Positions 12,628 through 15,068 of a stretch of 15,068 bases of DNA are shown here, piece by piece; position 1 is the stretch's first letter, and each line of letters begins with the position of its first letter. Below the pieces are notes generated by a model. That model saw only the letters and a list, made by a program, of their open reading frames with translations. It was not told the origin of the DNA and made no database searches. The DNA comes from JAQIBY01 sp964527535. Its GTDB lineage: Bacteria > Bacteroidota > Bacteroidia > Bacteroidales > ML635J-15. The position numbers and the translations under genes were made by a program. Location of the stretch: contig CAZGPW010000134.1 of the NCBI GenBank assembly GCA_964527535.1, positions 1 through 15,068 on the forward strand, read 5' to 3'.

Positions 12628-14064
12628 ATGATTGATGCCTTGTACAACATAAGCCCCCGATTTCTAAAACGAAGCTACATCAAAGCTTATAAAGGTTTAC
12701 AATACCTGAAATACAAGTTTGGATGGATCAGGTTCCCGGATTTTGACAAGGCTTCACTGAATAAAGATACCGTTTTAGCATATAATCGCCAGCGTCCGTA
12801 TGGATACCGGCAACAAATTTGTTACGCCCCGTTTACCAGTATGTTTTTCTCACGTGCCGGATACATGTCTCCATGCTACGCTACATACGGTGAAAAATCT
12901 GACCGCTGGCCGGATAAAAGCATAAGAGAGTCCTGGTTTAACGGGGAGTTCCAAAACATACGAAACCATGTTGCACATTACGACCTGCAATATGCCTGCA
13001 GCTTTTGCCAGCCGGTGTTTGAATCCCGCAACTTCGGGAGTTTGCTTCCCAACAAATACGAACCCTACGGGATCAGCGGGCAGGCTTACCCAAAAATCAT
13101 GGAATTTGAGCTGAGCAACCGCTGCAACCTCGAATGCATCATGTGTGACGGCAACCTGAGTTCAGCCATACGGAAAAACAGGGAAAAACAACCTCCCCTG
13201 CCCGATCATTACAACCAGGATTTTGTCGATGAATTAAAGGCATTCATTCCCCACCTGCAAATGGCTGAATTTACCGGCGGTGATCCGTTTCTGATTCCCA
13301 TATATTACGATATCTGGGAACTGATACACAACATGAATCCCAAATGCCAAATCTTGATCACTACCAATGCCAATACCATGAGCAAGCGGATTGAAAACAT
13401 GCTCAATACTTACAACAACCTGCATTTTAACATTTCTGTTGACAGCCTGAACAAAGACCATTACGAACAAATACGACGCGGCGCTGATTTTGAACAGGTT
13501 ATCAAAAATACAAAACGGTTCATCGCTTATTGCCATAAACACAACACGTCCTGCAACTTGCTTGTTTGTCCCTTAACCATCAACAGGCGCGATTTTCAGG
13601 GCTTGATTGAATTTGCCAACCAACACGATATTTGTGTGTATTTTCATACGGTGATAAAACCCCGTGATTTATCATTAAAATACCAATCCCCGGGTTATTT
13701 ATCGGATCTGATTGCTTACTTAAAAATCTATGCCCCACCTCAAAAATCCAGCAACCAACGTACCAACGCTACCAATTATGAGAACCTCATCAATCTCCTG
13801 GAAACATGGCAACGTGAAAGCTCACAACCAAGCCATCAAAAACCAATAGATACCACAGAAATTATGTCATCCCTCCAAAAATCACTGTCAAAACCTGCCT
13901 TTGACCGTTTAATAAACCTGTTGCAAAATTATCAGGATACACCGGGATACAACATTCTGCTTCAAATACTGCCCACCATCAGCACAGAAGTTCTTGAAAA
14001 CGCTCTGCAAAACGAAAAAACGGAAAAACTGCATCAGCAAATTGACGAGATGATTAACCCCTAG
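12628..14064 (+). CDS. Radical SAM protein with N-terminal auxiliary Fe-S (Twitch/SPASM-like) domain
   Basis: 478 aa. The radical SAM core starts with FELSNRCNLECIMCDG, the CxxxCxxC cluster at C166, C170 and C173, followed by the GGDP motif (217-220) that contacts SAM and ISVDS/ITTNAN strands typical of the barrel. Before the core, residues 60-130 (QICYAPFTSMFF ... MSPCYA ... ESWFNGEFQNIRNHV ... ACSFC) carry C65, C83, C124 and C127 in a pattern like an auxiliary-cluster domain that usually sits at the C-terminus (SPASM). Some Bacteroidota radical SAM proteins have this inverted order. Residues ~360-478 are a helical tail without a known motif. SPASM/Twitch enzymes modify peptides or other macromolecules, but no substrate gene is visible here. 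The next ATG is around residue 72, so the start is firm. The CRISPR array begins 24 bp after its stop. Convergent transcription with the array is inferred. Confidence 0.9.
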   Translation: MIDALYNISPRFLKRSYIKAYKGLQYLKYKFGWIRFPDFDKASLNKDTVLAYNRQRPYGYRQQICYAPFTSMFFSRAGYMSPCYATYGEKSDRWPDKSIRESWFNGEFQNIRNHVAHYDLQYACSFCQPVFESRNFGSLLPNKYEPYGISGQAYPKIMEFELSNRCNLECIMCDGNLSSAIRKNREKQPPLPDHYNQDFVDELKAFIPHLQMAEFTGGDPFLIPIYYDIWELIHNMNPKCQILITTNANTMSKRIENMLNTYNNLHFNISVDSLNKDHYEQIRRGADFEQVIKNTKRFIAYCHKHNTSCNLLVCPLTINRRDFQGLIEFANQHDICVYFHTVIKPRDLSLKYQSPGYLSDLIAYLKIYAPPQKSSNQRTNATNYENLINLLETWQRESSQPSHQKPIDTTEIMSSLQKSLSKPAFDRLINLLQNYQDTPGYNILLQILPTISTEVLENALQNEKTEKLHQQIDEMINP

Positions 14065-14088
14065 TGTGTGATGTATTATCATACCGAA

Positions 14089-15068
14089 GTTTCAATTCCA
14101 GTGTGGTACAATTAAAAGTACTGGGCGTTTTTTTGAGAATTGTAAATAAGCCAAGTTTCAATTCCAGTGTGGTACAATTAAAAGTCTCCCAATATTTCAT
14201 TTAATTTCTGATTAACTTTGTTTCAATTCCAGTGTGGTACAATTAAAAGAGTTCCGATTTTAATTAAAGTAGTCAAACATTCAGAGTTTCAATTCCAGTG
14301 TGGTACAATTAAAAGTGTAAATCGGTAACCAATTATTTATTGATTTTATTTTGTTTCAATTCCAGTGTGGTACAATTAAAAGCGGGCAGCCTTCAAATAT
14401 TCTGTGCTGACTATGGCGTTTCAATTCCAGTGTGGTACAATTAAAAGTCAAATCCGTGTGCTTTTCTATGTAGGTTTTCGGCGTTTCAATTCCAGTGTGG
14501 TACAATTAAAAGATGGACTGTTTCACATTATTTTCCGCCCCTCGCTGTGTTTCAATTCCAGTGTGGTACAATTAAAAGCTTTCATTTATATACTCTATAT
14601 CTTTAATTTTTAAGTTTCAATTCCAGTGTGGTACAATTAAAAGGTTGTACGCTGGATAGTACAGTGGTAACTATCTTTGTTTCAATTCCAGTGTGGTACA
14701 ATTAAAAGCCTTATGTGGAATGTATGGCATGAAGCGTTCTCGAAGTTTCAATTCCAGTGTGGTACAATTAAAAGAAGGGCTGGGCAACCGGCTGTTGAAG
14801 AAATAAGTAAGTTTCAATTCCAGTGTGGTACAATTAAAAGCATCAAAAGTTTTATGAATTGATCTGGTGGTATGATGTTTCAATTCCAGTGTGGTACAAT
14901 TAAAAGCCTCTTCTTCCGGTTCTTCCTCTTCTGGTTCTTTTGGGTTTCAATTCCAGTGTGGTACAATTAAAAGTGTATGGGACATCAGCGATTATTTGTT
15001 TCAAAAGTGTTTCAATTCCAGTGTGGTACAATTAAAAGTAGCAGTACCTATATTAGAGAAATTAGGAA
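14089..15068 (-). CRISPR. CRISPR array, 15 identical 30-bp repeats, runs off the right edge
   Basis: The + strand repeat begins GTTTCAATTCC and ends CAATTAAAAG. Copies start at 14089, 14155, 14220, 14286, 14353, 14418, 14483, 14549, 14614, 14679, 14745, 14811, 14877, 14944 and 15009. I see no base difference among them. The 14 complete spacers are 35-37 nt and all different; a 15th is cut by the window end. On the minus strand the repeat ends in ATTGAAAC, the 8-nt 5' handle typical of type I-B and type III crRNAs cut by Cas6. Transcription is therefore probably leftward, with the leader and newest spacers outside the window on the right. The left flank allows no leader: only 24 bp separate it from the radical SAM stop. 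No cas gene lies in the window. Subtype I-B or III is an inference from the repeat alone. Confidence 0.97.

Noticed and set aside
12628..14064. Calling the radical SAM gene a Cas protein
   Set aside because: It has no Cas motifs and only adjacency links it to the array; the array appears to be transcribed from the other side.
14404..14883. Open frames of 61-71 codons inside the CRISPR array
   Set aside because: They are translations of the repeated 30-bp unit plus spacers; the same peptide recurs in each because the repeat is identical.

Overview
The window looks like a chromosomal piece from a member of the Bacteroidota, probably a Bacteroidales/Marinilabiliales-type environmental lineage. 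The evidence is: two exported proteins ending in type IX secretion (T9SS) C-terminal sorting domains; perfect TAnnTTTG -7 promoter boxes in front of several genes; no obvious Shine-Dalgarno sequences; moderately AT-rich DNA; and a GNVGIGTT-repeat surface protein with a self-cleaving S74 domain, a style common in this phylum.

Layout. Positions 2-1171 hold the 3' part of the S74 (intramolecular chaperone) surface or fibre-like protein, open at the left edge. Positions 1427-2854 encode a T9SS-exported protein. It is followed by a 360-bp degenerate intergenic stretch with a heptad inverted repeat and a 31-bp duplicate of the gene's own 3' end. Positions 3218-3640 (-) encode a small exported six-cysteine protein of unknown function. 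Positions 3814-4986 encode a class I PLP aminotransferase, and the convergent gene at 4997-6250 (-) encodes a secreted M28 zinc peptidase. Positions 6504-8423 encode a second T9SS protein, built of Ig-like repeats. Positions 8502-9599 encode a divergent YchF-type GTPase/ATPase, 9661-10068 an OsmC-like protein, and 10111-11757 (-) a divergent ATP-dependent PEP carboxykinase.

From 11758 the character changes. About 870 bp without an intact gene contain a 289-bp MITE-like element with 21-bp terminal inverted repeats, a very stable hairpin, the relic of a small zinc-ribbon ORF cut off at the element's end, an AACCGTT repeat cluster, and very AT-rich DNA. A radical SAM gene with an N-terminal auxiliary-cluster domain follows (12628-14064). 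A CRISPR array begins only 24 bp after its stop codon and runs off the right edge: 15 identical 30-bp repeats and 14 complete spacers are visible. The reverse complement of the repeat ends in ATTGAAAC, the 5' handle typical of type I-B and type III crRNAs. The array is therefore probably transcribed leftward from a leader outside the window, convergently with the radical SAM gene. No cas gene is visible.

The left 11.7 kb is mostly a mosaic of single-gene units (housekeeping metabolism plus surface and secreted proteins), many with their own promoter. It does not form one obvious pathway. The right 3.3 kb is the accessory part. I see no convincing complete undescribed system; the best leads are the radical SAM/CRISPR junction and the MITE-like element.
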